64,000 nt of DNA, from positions 2,625,528 through 2,689,527 of the forward strand of contig NZ_CP013141.1 in assembly GCF_001442535.1 (NCBI RefSeq). The letters run 5' to 3'. The notes under the pieces were generated by a model. The model made no database searches, was not told the DNA's origin, and saw only the letters and a program-made list of their open reading frames with translations. Numbering within the stretch: position 1 is the stretch's first letter; each line of letters opens with the position of its first letter. The position numbers were made by a program, and so were the translations under genes. This stretch comes from Lysobacter antibioticus. Its GTDB lineage: Bacteria > Pseudomonadota > Gammaproteobacteria > Xanthomonadales > Xanthomonadaceae. Below are positions 54,806-64,000 of the stretch, piece by piece.

Positions 54806-57049
54806 ATGACTGATCCCGTACGTCCGGTTTTCCACGGCTTCGAACAGATTCCCCTGCGCGAGTACGCCGAGCGCGCCTACCTCGACTACTCGATGTACGT
54901 GGTCCTGGACCGCGCCCTGCCCTTCCTCGGCGACGGCCTCAAGCCGGTCCAACGCCGCATCATCTACTCGATGAGCGAGCTCGGCCTCAACGCCGGGGCC
55001 AAGCCGAAGAAATCCGCGCGCACCGTCGGCGACGTGATCGGTAAGTACCACCCGCACGGCGACAGCGCCTGTTACGAGGCGATGGTGCTGATGGCGCAGC
55101 CGTTCTCGTACCGCTATCCGCTGGTCGAGGGCCAGGGCAACTTCGGTTCCAGCGACGACCCCAAGTCGTTCGCGGCGATGCGCTACACCGAATCCAAGCT
55201 GACCCCGATCGCCGAAGTGCTGCTCGGCGAGCTCGGCCAGGGCACGGTCGACTGGACCCCGAACTTCGACGGCACCCTGGAAGAACCGACCTGGATGCCG
55301 GCGCGCCTGCCGCACCTGCTGCTCAACGGCACCACCGGCATCGCGGTCGGCATGGCCACCGACGTGCCGCCGCACAATCTCAACGAGATCGTCAGCGCCT
55401 GCGTGCGCCTGCTCGACGATCCCGACGCCACCACCCGCGACCTGTGCGAGCACGTGCTGGGCCCGGACTATCCGACCCCGGCCGAGATCATCACCTCGCG
55501 CAGCGACCTGTTGGCGATGTACGAGACCGGCCTGGGCAGCGTGCGCGCGCGCGCCATCTTCGAGAAGGACGGCCCGAACATCGTCGTCACCGCGCTGCCC
55601 TACCAGGCATCGCCGGGCAAGGTCATCGAACAGATCGCGACCCAGATGCGGGCCAAGAAGCTGCCCTGGCTGGAAGACATCCGCGACGAGTCCGACCACG
55701 CCAACCCGACCCGCATCGTGCTGGTGCCGCGCTCCAACCGTGTCGACGTCGAACAGCTCATGGGCCACTTGTTCGCGACCACGGACATGGAGAAGAGCTA
55801 CCGGATCAACATGAACGTGATCGGCCTGGACGGCCGGCCGCAGGTCAAGGGGCTGAAGGCCTTCCTGAGCGAGTGGCTGAGCTTCCGCACCGACACCGTC
55901 ACCCGCCGCCTGACCCATCGCCTGGAAAAGGTCGAGCGCCGCCTGCACCTGTTGGAAGGCTTGCTGGTCGCGTTCCTCAACCTGGACGAAGTGATCCGCA
56001 TCATCCGCAGCGAGGACGAACCGCGCCCGGTGCTGATGAAGCGTTTCGACCTCAGCGAAGAGCAGACCGACTACATCATGGAAACCCGGCTGCGCCAGCT
56101 CGCGCGCCTGGAAGAAATGAAGATCCGCGGCGAGCAGGACGAACTGGCCGCCGAGCGCGAACAACTGATCGCCACCCTCGGCAGCAAGGCCAAGCTCAAG
56201 AAGCTGATCAAGGACGAGTTGCTCGCCGATGCCAAGAAGTTCGGCGACGCACGCCGTTCGCCGCTGGTCTCGCGCAATGCCGCCCAGGCCTTGTCGGAAA
56301 CCGAACTGGTCGCCAGCGAACCGATGACCGTGGTCATCAGCGAAAAGGGCTGGGTGCGCGCGGCCAAAGGCCACGAGATCGACGCCGCCACGCTCAGCTA
56401 TCGCGACGGCGACGGCCTGCTCGGCGCGGCGCGCGGACGCAGCACCCAGCAGGTCGCGTTCCTGGATTCGACCGGCCGTTCCTACTCCACCCTGATCCAC
56501 GGCCTGCCTTCGGCGCGCGGCAACGGCGAGCCGTTGACGGGCCGTTTCTCGCCGGCACCCGGGGCGTCGTTCCAGACCCTGGCGGCCGGCGACAACGATC
56601 AGCGCTTCGTTCTCGCCAGCAGTCACGGCTACGGCTTCGTGACCCGCTTCGAAAACCTGACCGGCCGCAACAAGGCCGGCAAGGCGATGCTGTCGCTGAC
56701 CCCGAACGCGAAGGTGCTGCAGCCCGCGCAGGTCGGCGACGTCGAACAGGATCGCGTGGTCGCGGTGACCAACGTCGGCCACCTGCTCGCCTTCCCGGTG
56801 TCGGAGCTGCCGGAGCTCGACAAGGGCAAGGGCAACAAGATCATCGACATCCCCAAGGCCAAACTCGGCACCGAACGCGTGATCGCGGTCGCCGTGGTCG
56901 CCCCGGGCGGCACCCTGACCGTCAAGTCGGGCGCCCGCACCATGAGTCTGTCGTGGAAAGACCTGGAACCCTACCTCGGCGCCCGCGCCACCCGCGGCGG
57001 CCTGTTGCCGCGAGGTTGGCAGAAGGTCGAAGGGTTGTCGGTCGAGTAA
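54806..57049 (+). CDS. parC: DNA topoisomerase IV subunit A
   Basis: The product is 747 residues, typical for ParC. The catalytic tyrosine is Tyr127 in [21 protein letters not shown] and the quinolone-contact region [15 protein letters not shown] are clear, with Ser87 and Glu91 at the positions equal to E. coli Ser80 and Glu84. GyrA would have a longer tail with a GyrA box. The C-terminal part here has the broken propeller of ParC ([20 protein letters not shown]). With ParE it unlinks daughter chromosomes. A strong terminator follows. Confidence 0.96.
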   Translation: MTDPVRPVFHGFEQIPLREYAERAYLDYSMYVVLDRALPFLGDGLKPVQRRIIYSMSELGLNAGAKPKKSARTVGDVIGKYHPHGDSACYEAMVLMAQPFSYRYPLVEGQGNFGSSDDPKSFAAMRYTESKLTPIAEVLLGELGQGTVDWTPNFDGTLEEPTWMPARLPHLLLNGTTGIAVGMATDVPPHNLNEIVSACVRLLDDPDATTRDLCEHVLGPDYPTPAEIITSRSDLLAMYETGLGSVRARAIFEKDGPNIVVTALPYQASPGKVIEQIATQMRAKKLPWLEDIRDESDHANPTRIVLVPRSNRVDVEQLMGHLFATTDMEKSYRINMNVIGLDGRPQVKGLKAFLSEWLSFRTDTVTRRLTHRLEKVERRLHLLEGLLVAFLNLDEVIRIIRSEDEPRPVLMKRFDLSEEQTDYIMETRLRQLARLEEMKIRGEQDELAAEREQLIATLGSKAKLKKLIKDELLADAKKFGDARRSPLVSRNAAQALSETELVASEPMTVVISEKGWVRAAKGHEIDAATLSYRDGDGLLGAARGRSTQQVAFLDSTGRSYSTLIHGLPSARGNGEPLTGRFSPAPGASFQTLAAGDNDQRFVLASSHGYGFVTRFENLTGRNKAGKAMLSLTPNAKVLQPAQVGDVEQDRVVAVTNVGHLLAFPVSELPELDKGKGNKIIDIPKAKLGTERVIAVAVVAPGGTLTVKSGARTMSLSWKDLEPYLGARATRGGLLPRGWQKVEGLSVE

Positions 57050-57073
57050 GCCGGCGCCCACATCACCGCAGAC

Positions 57074-57111
57074 ACGACAACGCCCCGCTTCGAGCGGGGC
57101 GTTGTCGTTTT
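57074..57111 (+). terminator. Intrinsic terminator of parC
   Basis: A perfect 16-bp stem (57074-57089 with 57093-57108) has a TCG loop and is followed by TTT. It lies 25 bp after the parC stop. Confidence 0.93.
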
Positions 57112-57176
57112 GGGGTCCAGGGTCGAACGCGGCGTTGTGGTTGCGCCGGTGCTACCGGCGGAGCGGGACGCTTTGA

Positions 57177-57340
57177 GTAGGAGCGGCGCAAGCCGCGACA
57201 GCTGGAATGGTGAAAGCCACGCCGGTATCCGGAGCGAAGACGCAATCAGACACCGCCGTAAAGCAACCGGCTCCTTGCAGCTTCGGGTGACTACGCTTGC
57301 GAAAATTACTTTGGTTGGTCGCGGCTTGCGCCGCTCCTAC
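57177..57340. repeat. REPIN 1 of a tandem pair
   Basis: A forward REP (57177-57200, ending GCGACA) and a reverse REP (57317-57340) enclose 116 bp that includes GCAATCAGACACCGC and GTAAAGCAACCGG. Confidence 0.82.
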
Positions 57341-57364
57341 CCGGTGACGGCGACGCGCTTTGGG

Positions 57365-57527
57365 GTAGGAGCGGCGCAAGCCGCGACCAACCGAAGAAGC
57401 GCAGCACCACACCGATGTCCGGAACCTGGATGCAATCAGACACCGCTGTAAAGCAGCCGGTTCTACGCGACGTCGTATATACGCTTGCGACCGGCATCTC
57501 GGCTGTCGCGGCTCGCGCCGCTCCTAC
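57365..57527. repeat. REPIN 2 of a tandem pair
   Basis: A forward REP (57365-57388) and a reverse REP (57504-57527) enclose a loop that shares GCAATCAGACACCGC, GTAAAGCAGCCGG and TACGCTTGCGA with REPIN 1. The period is 188 bp, so the whole unit was duplicated. Confidence 0.82.
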
Positions 57528-57640
57528 TCAAACCCGATCGCCTCCCTGGGCTATCGCCCGGCACCGCGAGCGCGGTGCCGGGCGAGTCGATCGCTTACGC
57601 GAAGGCGCTCAGCGCCTGGTCTCCGGGGCCTGCGCAGAAA

Positions 57641-60600
57641 CTACAGCGGAGCGGTCAAGGCCATGGCGGTAATTACGCTCTCCGAGCGCGTCGGCAATCC
57701 GCTGTCCATCCCCTCCGTCGCGCCGAAGCCTGCCATGGCCGATACCAACGCCCGCATCTGCATGTCGTACGGCATGCGATCGATCGTCGGCGCCAGCCAA
57801 CGTCCGGAGTTGTCCTTGCCGCCCGAAAACGAAACCGCGTCGTCGAGCGAATCCTCAAGCCGATACTCGTTGCTGGCCGAACTCGCACCGGCACTGGCGG
57901 GCGTCAGCGTGAACTGCGAGGCCGGAATCGCGCTGCCGGACTTGGGCTGGACATAGGCCAGCCGGTACTCGCCGCCAAGGAAGTGCTTGAGTACTCGCAC
58001 TTGCTTGGCGGCGTCCGCATCCACGCGTACCAACAGGTCGTCGCCGTCGCGGTGGAAACTCAGCCTGGTGCGCTCCACCCCGTAGGCGGCGCTGTTGAAC
58101 ATCAGCCAGTCCGTGCCGCCACCGCTGTTGTCGATAATGTCCTGGCCACCGCCGTAGACGTACTTGTCGTCGCCCAGGCCGCCGAACATCCGATCGTTGC
58201 CGTCCTCGCCGACAAGGGTATCGGCACCTGCACCTCCGATCAGCACGTCGTCGCCGGTACTGGCCGCCGACCCGTTGCCGCCGGCCAGATAATCGTCGCC
58301 GTCGCCGCCGTCCAGGCGATCGTCGCCAGCGTAGCCGAACAAGGTGTCCTTGCCGCCGTTTCCGTACAGCGCGTCGCGCAAGCCGCCGCCGCTGATGGTC
58401 TCGCCGACATCGGTGCCTTGCCCGCTCCAGTCGAAACCGGCAGCGATCATCGTCTCGATCTGGACGGCAGTCAGGCGCGCGCCGCCGGTGCCGGAGACCG
58501 CTTCGATCGCGCTATCGCCGCCGAGGAAGTGGCCTTGCACGCGGATCGCCGTGCTGGTGCCGCGATCGGCGGAAACCAGCAGGTCGTCGCCCTCGCGCTT
58601 GAACAGCAGTTTGTCCATGGTCAGGCCGAAACGAACCTCATCGTTGCCGCCGCCCTGGTCGTCGACCAGGTCGCTGCCGTAGGCGCTGTTCCAGAGGTAA
58701 ACGTCGTTGCCCGCGCCGCCGACCAGCGTATCCGTGCCACGGCCGCCGTCGAGCGTGTCGTTGCCGTCTTCGCCCACCAAGTGGTTACGGCCGGCATTGC
58801 CGATCAGGCTGTTATCCAGGACGTTGCCGATACCGTCGACGTGCGAGCTTCCGGTCAGCGTAAGTTTTTCCACGTTCGCGGCCAGCTCGTGGTACTGGCT
58901 GCTTTGCACATGGTCGTAGCCGCCGCCTTGGTCTTCGACGACCTGGGCGTAAGCGTCGCCGAGAACATAAGTGTCGTCACCGGCACCGCCGATCAGGCGG
59001 TCCTGGAACAAATCGCCGGTAAAGACATCGTTGCCGCCGTAACCGTAGATCACTTCGCTGTCGGCGGTACCGCTCAAGGTCTCGCCCAGTTCAGTGCCGC
59101 GGATCGCATTGAGCACGGACAGCGAGAACTGCGTCGAGGCGGTCAGTCCGGCGCGATCGGTGACCGTGATGTAGAAGCTCAGCGGCAGCCCGTCGCCCGC
59201 CGGAGCGACTCCGGAGAAAGTCCGGGTAGCCACGTCGAAGTTCAGCCAAGCCGGCAACTCCCGGTCGAAGCTGTAGCTCAGCGTTTCGTCGTCAAGATCG
59301 TAGAGCACGTCAGCGGGCAACGTGTAGCGATACTGCTCGCCTTGCACCGCCTCCTGCCAGGGAATGCTTTCGCCGGAGATCGGCGCGCTGTTGGACAAGG
59401 CAAGCAATTGTTGCAGGCTCATGCGCGAGCCGTCGGCGAACACCAACTCCTCGATGCCCTTGCCCTCCTGCGGCCGATAGTCGAAGTTCACGGTTTGGCG
59501 TCCGCCGCCATTCGGATCGATCACGACGAACGACACCGCATATGGCGTACGCGTCACCTCGACGATATCGGTGCTGGCGATGCCCGTGCCGAACTCGATC
59601 CGATCGATATTTCCGACGGTCGCATCGACATCGTTGATGCTGACCTCGCCCCCGGCCCAGCGCGCGATCCGATAGATGTCGTTGCCCGTGTCGCCGGACA
59701 CGCTGTGCTTACCGCCGCGGATATCGAACAGATTGTCGTGCTCGTTGCCGACGAGATTGAGGTCGTTGCCTTCGTCCGCGATGAAGCTGCGGGCCTGCCC
59801 GACCAGGCGCACCGTCTCGATCCCGCTGCCGGCTAACAGCCGATAGCCGTCCACCGATACGTGGGCGGCGTCGGCGTTGCCGATCGGGCCGCTTTGATAG
59901 CCGCTATCGCTGACCGTGTCGCCGAGGTTATCGACATGGAATGTCTCGTTGCCCATGCCGCCGAACATGGAATCCGCCCCGGCCCCGCCGTCGAGGACAT
60001 CGTCGCCCCAGGAAGCGCCATCGATGAGGGTATCGTTGCCTTCGCCACCGTACAGACGATGCACGCCGTAGCCATGGTCGTTCGAATCGCCGTTGCCGGT
60101 CAGCAAGTCGTCGCCGCCGAAGCCATACAGATCCTGGCCGTACTTGTTGCCGACCAGGCGATTGGCGGCATCGTTGCCGTAGCCGATACCGTGCCCGCTC
60201 ATCTTCAGGTTCTCGATATTGGCCAGCGCGCGCAGATCGACCGACTCGGCGCTCCCGCGGTAATCGAGCGTATCGCTGCCCCCGCTGGCCAGTTCCTCGA
60301 TCGCGACGGCGCTCAGGTCGGAGACCACGAAAGTATCGTTGCCCTTGCCGCCTATCAAGCGCGAACCGCCCGCGGCGTATCGCGCGTCGATCGTATTGTC
60401 GAGCGCGTTTCCGGTGATCGTGGTGACCGCCGTAGTGGAAGTGACATATCCGTCCAGAAACGCCTGCATGGCGTAGTTTCCGCTGAGCGTGCTGGAAACG
60501 TAGACGTCGAGATAATCGCCTCGGACCTCGATGGTGTCGCCGACGTTGTCTATCCAGAAGGTAACCGGCGAGAACTGGAACGCGGCTCCCTTGCCGAGAT

Positions 60601-63600
60601 AGATCATGCGATCGGCGCCCGCGCCACCGTCGATCACCGTGCTGTGGGCGGAGGACAACACCGTCATGGTGTTGTCCAAGCCGTTGCCGCGGTACCAGAT
60701 ACCGTAGACGGTGCTTCCTTGGAACGTCGCCTCCAGGTTCTCGACGTTATCGGCCATCCGATACTCGCCGTCGCTGCCGCCGGCGATCACCATCGTATCG
60801 ATGCCCTGGCCGGCATGCTCGACGATATTCTTGACGTTAACGAAACGGTCGTTGCCGTTTCCGCCTTCGGCGACATCGCTACCGTCGCCGCCGAGCAACA
60901 GATCGTCGCCCTCACCGCCGTACAGATAGTCGTCGCCCGCATTTCCATCGATACGGTCGTTGCCGGCCTGTCCGTACAGAACGTCGTTACCCCCGGCGCC
61001 GTCGAAATCGTCGTCGTATTGCGTGCCGGTATGGTTGTCCGCATCGCCGGTGCCGGTCCACAGCGGTTCGTAGCCCCAGACAGCGGAGGTCCAACGAACG
61101 CCGTCGGCGAACTCGATGACATGGCGATCGCTTCCGAGCAGGAAGAAATTCTGCAATTGCACCGAATCGGTGCCGCCGTCCGCGCGAGCGAAGCGGACGA
61201 ACAGGTCGTCGCCCACCCGCAGTCCTTTCGCATCGCGCCGGGACAAGCTGTCACCGAAGCGGATCACATCCGCGCCATAGACCCAATTCTTCAGGTCGAC
61301 CCGATCGGTACCGAAACCGGCTTCGAACAGATAGGTGTCCTTGCCCGCACCGCCGGACAGCACGTCGTCGCCGGAACCGCCGACGATGGTATCGTCGCCG
61401 TCGCCGCCTTCCACGAAGTCGTTGCCGCCAAGGGCTTCGATGCGATCGTTGCCGAACTTGCCGTAAAGATTGTCGTTGCCCTCGGTGCCGCGCAGAAGAT
61501 CGTCACCGTCGGTGCCTCCGATCGGCGCGCCGACGCCCAGCAGGCCGAACAGCTGCTCGCGAGTGATCAGCGTACCGTCGGCGAACCTGAAGTCGACCTT
61601 GTTGCCAACTTCGGCGAAGAAATCCTCGATGGTCAGCCGGTCCTCGCTGCCGACGATGCCAACGACCAGATCGTCGGCCGATACCGTGTAAGTCACGTCG
61701 GCGCTGGCGATGTCGACGGCAAACTCGACCACATCGCGCAAGTCGTCGTTTCCGTAGGGAACGAAGATCGTGTCGCGGCCGAAGCCGCGCTCTATCGCGT
61801 AGACGTCATGACCGTTACCGCCGGCAAGCCGATCGTCACCGGCATCGGTACCCAGGCGATCGGCGCCTTCGTTACCGAACACCAGGTCGTTGCCGTCGCC
61901 GCCCTTGAGTTCGTCGTCGCCGTCGCCGCCGTCGACGACATCGTCGCCGCTTCCGCCATCGAGAATGTCGGCGCCGGCCTCGCCAGCCAGCTCATCCTTG
62001 CCGCTACCCCCGTACAGGCGGTCGCGCCCCTCCCCGCCGCTCAGCTGGTCGTCGCTATCCCCGCCGTTAAGGAAGTCGTCGCCTTCCTCGCCATCGAGAT
62101 AGTCCTTGTCCGCGCCGCCGTCGAGGCGATCATTGCCAATCCCGCCGAACAGCCTGTCTTCGCCGCTGTCGCCATCGATGCTGTCGTTGCCGTTCTCGCC
62201 GTACAAGTGGTCCCAGCCCGAACCGCCGCGGAGGCGATCGTCGCCGTCGCCGCCCCAAACGCCATCGGACCCGCTACCGCCGTCGAGCGTGTCGCTGCCG
62301 ATTCCGCCAACCAGCTCATCCTGGCCGTCGCCGCCGCGCAGATCGTCGTCCCCCTCCTCGCCGAACAGCTTGTCCTGGTCGCCGTCGCCGCTGAGCAGGT
62401 CGTTGCCGGCGCCGCCCTGGAGCTGGTCGTTGCCGGCCCCGCCGTAGATCCTGTCGTTGCCGTGGTGCTGCAGGGGGAACTGCGACGAGTCGGCGTCGCC
62501 AACCAACATGTCGTCGCCGTCGCCGCCGTCAATCAAGTCGTTGCCGCTCATGCCGAAAACCGTATCGTTTCCGGCGCCGCCGGAGATTTGGTCGTCGCCG
62601 TGCAGCGCAGGATCGATAAGGATCGAATCCCCGATCAGGGTGTCGTTGCCGGTGCCGCCGAGCAGAGTGTCCGCGCCATCGTCGCCGTAGAGGAAGTCGT
62701 TACCGGCGCCGCCGTCGATATAGTCGCCGCCGCCGATGCCGGAGCTCGGGAATCGATACGGCATGCCCTCGTCGAGCCGGTCGCCGGAGAGGATGTCGTC
62801 GCCGTCGCCGCCATACAACGTGTCGGCGCCACCCTGGCCGTAGATGCGATCGTTGCCGTTGCCGCCGAGCAGCACATCGCTTCCCGACACGTTGGAGCCG
62901 CTGGAAGAACGACTGCCGATGTACTCGAAGTAGGTGCCCGGCTGAGTGAAATCGTCGCCGAGGATCAAGTCGTCGTCGTCGCCGCCATTGATATAGTCGT
63001 TGTCGCGGCCGCCTACCAGCAGGTCGTTGCCGATATCGCCTTCGATGGTGTCGCTGCCCTCGCCGCCATGGACGATATCGGAGCCTTCGCCGGCGAGAAT
63101 TTCGTCGTCGCCGTTCTTGTGCAGATTCGGGTCGAGATCGACGAAGATATCGTCGGTTTCGGGCTTGTGATCGTTCGGGCCCCAGGCCTCGATCTGCAAA
63201 CCCCACAAATGGTCGGGTGCGTTGTCGCTGCGCGGGCCGCGGTCGTTATAGACGAACCACCCGTTGCCAAAGGCAATAACGTCGCCGCGCGCGTTCAGGC
63301 GGGCATGGATATCTTCCAGGCTTTCGCCGGTGCCCACCATGGAATCGTCCCAGCGACGCCAGTCCATGACCACCGAATAGTTGAGAATGATGTCGTTGCC
63401 CAAACCGCCACGCAGCTTGTTCGAGCCAGGACCGCCGAGCAGCAGATCGTCGCCGTGGCTGCCATCGATGAAGTCGTCGCCGTAGCCGCCGTCCACGCCG
63501 TCGTTGCCGCCCAGCGCGACTATGGTGTCGTCGCCGCTGACCACCGTCGCCTCGTCCTTGTCCCCGTCGCGGCCGAGCAAATCGTCGTTGACGGTCAGCA

Positions 63601-64000
63601 AGTACGGGTTTTCCGGGGTTCCCGGTTGCCCCAGGTTCGGCAAGGTAATGCCCAGGGCACCGTTGACCCAGCCCTTGATGACGATGCTGGCCCCGGTGGG
63701 CCGATAGCGGATGAACAGCGAGCGCCCTTCGGTGCCGTCGATGACCTGCAGGCGGAAGTTGCGATCGGAGGTCTCCCAGCCCAGTCCATCGCGAGTCACG
63801 TTGTTGACCGAGTAATCGCCGATGGAGATCGCGCCGAACATCAGTTTGCCCAGACCGTCGCTGTCGACGATGACGTCCTGGCTGCGGCCGTCGGCGAGAT
63901 CTTCGGCGGTGAACCGGTAGGTGTCGAAACCGGCACCGCCCTCTAGGTAGTCGCCCCCCGTGCCTCCATCGAGCACGTCACCGTCGGCGCCGCCTATCAA
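57641..64000 (-). CDS. Large RTX (haemolysin-type calcium-binding) secreted protein, C-terminal part
   Basis: The C-terminal 2119 residues are present. The start lies beyond the right edge. Dozens of GGxGxDxLxGGxGxD nonapeptide repeats form several blocks, the densest at about 61800-63500. Between blocks are at least five HCBP-related modules, for example DDLVVGIVGSEDRLTIEDFF (near 61640) and DDLLVRVDADAAKQVRVLKHFLGG (near 58000). A putative Ig-like domain (LPAWLNFDVATRTFSGVAP) lies near 59140-59390. The C-terminus ends in a hydrophobic, Ala-rich segment expected for type I secretion. Calcium folds the repeats outside the cell. The N-terminal enzymatic or adhesive function cannot be judged. 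No secretion genes are in the window. Confidence 0.93.
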   Translation of the reverse strand: MIGGADGDVLDGGTGGDYLEGGAGFDTYRFTAEDLADGRSQDVIVDSDGLGKLMFGAISIGDYSVNNVTRDGLGWETSDRNFRLQVIDGTEGRSLFIRYRPTGASIVIKGWVNGALGITLPNLGQPGTPENPYLLTVNDDLLGRDGDKDEATVVSGDDTIVALGGNDGVDGGYGDDFIDGSHGDDLLLGGPGSNKLRGGLGNDIILNYSVVMDWRRWDDSMVGTGESLEDIHARLNARGDVIAFGNGWFVYNDRGPRSDNAPDHLWGLQIEAWGPNDHKPETDDIFVDLDPNLHKNGDDEILAGEGSDIVHGGEGSDTIEGDIGNDLLVGGRDNDYINGGDDDDLILGDDFTQPGTYFEYIGSRSSSGSNVSGSDVLLGGNGNDRIYGQGGADTLYGGDGDDILSGDRLDEGMPYRFPSSGIGGGDYIDGGAGNDFLYGDDGADTLLGGTGNDTLIGDSILIDPALHGDDQISGGAGNDTVFGMSGNDLIDGGDGDDMLVGDADSSQFPLQHHGNDRIYGGAGNDQLQGGAGNDLLSGDGDQDKLFGEEGDDDLRGGDGQDELVGGIGSDTLDGGSGSDGVWGGDGDDRLRGGSGWDHLYGENGNDSIDGDSGEDRLFGGIGNDRLDGGADKDYLDGEEGDDFLNGGDSDDQLSGGEGRDRLYGGSGKDELAGEAGADILDGGSGDDVVDGGDGDDELKGGDGNDLVFGNEGADRLGTDAGDDRLAGGNGHDVYAIERGFGRDTIFVPYGNDDLRDVVEFAVDIASADVTYTVSADDLVVGIVGSEDRLTIEDFFAEVGNKVDFRFADGTLITREQLFGLLGVGAPIGGTDGDDLLRGTEGNDNLYGKFGNDRIEALGGNDFVEGGDGDDTIVGGSGDDVLSGGAGKDTYLFEAGFGTDRVDLKNWVYGADVIRFGDSLSRRDAKGLRVGDDLFVRFARADGGTDSVQLQNFFLLGSDRHVIEFADGVRWTSAVWGYEPLWTGTGDADNHTGTQYDDDFDGAGGNDVLYGQAGNDRIDGNAGDDYLYGGEGDDLLLGGDGSDVAEGGNGNDRFVNVKNIVEHAGQGIDTMVIAGGSDGEYRMADNVENLEATFQGSTVYGIWYRGNGLDNTMTVLSSAHSTVIDGGAGADRMIYLGKGAAFQFSPVTFWIDNVGDTIEVRGDYLDVYVSSTLSGNYAMQAFLDGYVTSTTAVTTITGNALDNTIDARYAAGGSRLIGGKGNDTFVVSDLSAVAIEELASGGSDTLDYRGSAESVDLRALANIENLKMSGHGIGYGNDAANRLVGNKYGQDLYGFGGDDLLTGNGDSNDHGYGVHRLYGGEGNDTLIDGASWGDDVLDGGAGADSMFGGMGNETFHVDNLGDTVSDSGYQSGPIGNADAAHVSVDGYRLLAGSGIETVRLVGQARSFIADEGNDLNLVGNEHDNLFDIRGGKHSVSGDTGNDIYRIARWAGGEVSINDVDATVGNIDRIEFGTGIASTDIVEVTRTPYAVSFVVIDPNGGGRQTVNFDYRPQEGKGIEELVFADGSRMSLQQLLALSNSAPISGESIPWQEAVQGEQYRYTLPADVLYDLDDETLSYSFDRELPAWLNFDVATRTFSGVAPAGDGLPLSFYITVTDRAGLTASTQFSLSVLNAIRGTELGETLSGTADSEVIYGYGGNDVFTGDLFQDRLIGGAGDDTYVLGDAYAQVVEDQGGGYDHVQSSQYHELAANVEKLTLTGSSHVDGIGNVLDNSLIGNAGRNHLVGEDGNDTLDGGRGTDTLVGGAGNDVYLWNSAYGSDLVDDQGGGNDEVRFGLTMDKLLFKREGDDLLVSADRGTSTAIRVQGHFLGGDSAIEAVSGTGGARLTAVQIETMIAAGFDWSGQGTDVGETISGGGLRDALYGNGGKDTLFGYAGDDRLDGGDGDDYLAGGNGSAASTGDDVLIGGAGADTLVGEDGNDRMFGGLGDDKYVYGGGQDIIDNSGGGTDWLMFNSAAYGVERTRLSFHRDGDDLLVRVDADAAKQVRVLKHFLGGEYRLAYVQPKSGSAIPASQFTLTPASAGASSASNEYRLEDSLDDAVSFSGGKDNSGRWLAPTIDRMPYDMQMRALVSAMAGFGATEGMDSGLPTRSESVITAMALTAPL

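Larger units (their letters stand above)
57050..57640. other. Intergenic region with terminator and REPINs
   Basis: The 591-bp gap between parC and the end of the RTX gene contains one terminator and four REPs arranged as two tandem REPINs. No gene was recognised. Confidence 0.75.

Noticed and set aside
54806..57049. Assignment of this gene as gyrA
   Set aside because: The length (747 residues) and the short C-terminal propeller without a GyrA box favour parC.
59861..63946. 1361-residue open frame on the plus strand opposite the RTX gene
   Set aside because: Its Val/Ala/Ile-rich repeated sequence is the complement of Gly-Asp-rich RTX codons. The minus-strand reading has clear calcium-binding repeats.

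Overview
The window reads as chromosomal DNA from a high-GC gammaproteobacterium of the Xanthomonadaceae, most like Lysobacter. This is inferred from the strongly G/C-biased third codon positions, the REP repeats that begin GTAGGAGC, the NdvB-type cyclic glucan synthase, the plant-type glutaminyl cyclase and the large RTX protein. No database search was possible. Functions are read from motifs, domain order and gene context.

Positions 1-15601 (+ strand) hold most of an exopolysaccharide or O-antigen locus of the Wzx/Wzy type. It begins with the end of a Wzc-like tyrosine kinase. After a 1-kb gap comes a natural fusion of a WecA-like initiating transferase with a WecB-like UDP-GlcNAc 2-epimerase, then WecC. 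WecB and WecC together predict UDP-N-acetylmannosaminuronate in the polymer. Next are a Wzx flippase, a hexapeptide acyltransferase, a Wzy-like polymerase, a glycosyltransferase, a two-domain oxidoreductase, a heparinase II/III-like protein, a GT4 glycosyltransferase and a YdcF-like protein. Several starts overlap the preceding stop as ATGA, which suggests translational coupling.

Positions 15630-27044 carry an ArsR-type regulator divergent from two coupled small alpha/beta-barrel proteins, then a giant NdvB cyclic beta-1,2-glucan synthase of about 2.9 thousand residues with a coupled 73-residue ORF behind it. Positions 27899-32835 carry an anti-sigma factor/ECF sigma factor pair divergent from a TonB-dependent receptor that has an STN signalling domain, which is a FecIR-like cell-surface signalling unit. 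Positions 33739-41613 hold exported enzymes and lipoproteins: a PPP-like phosphatase, an FKBP isomerase, a multicopper oxidase, a metallophosphoesterase with PKD and PPC domains, and a small lipoprotein. Positions 43050-46668 hold proline iminopeptidase, isopentenyl-diphosphate isomerase, a four-cysteine secreted protein, tRNA-Leu(CAG) and Rnk.

Positions 47027-53508 (- strand) form one tight cluster: membrane fusion protein, RND pump, response regulator and histidine kinase, with no outer-membrane channel gene. Glutaminyl cyclase, ParC and the C-terminal 2119 residues of an RTX protein fill the rest. The RTX gene runs off the right edge.

The most unusual material is between the genes. A dispersed repeat recurs in four intergenic regions (near 17.2, 27.2, 33.0 and 41.8-42.7 kb). 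Its full form is two inverted arms of about 200 bp, tipped by GTTGCC/GTTGCT hexanucleotide tracts. Each arm is a string of hairpins whose stems differ between copies by paired, compensating changes. Separate REP/REPIN palindromes are scattered through the same and other gaps.
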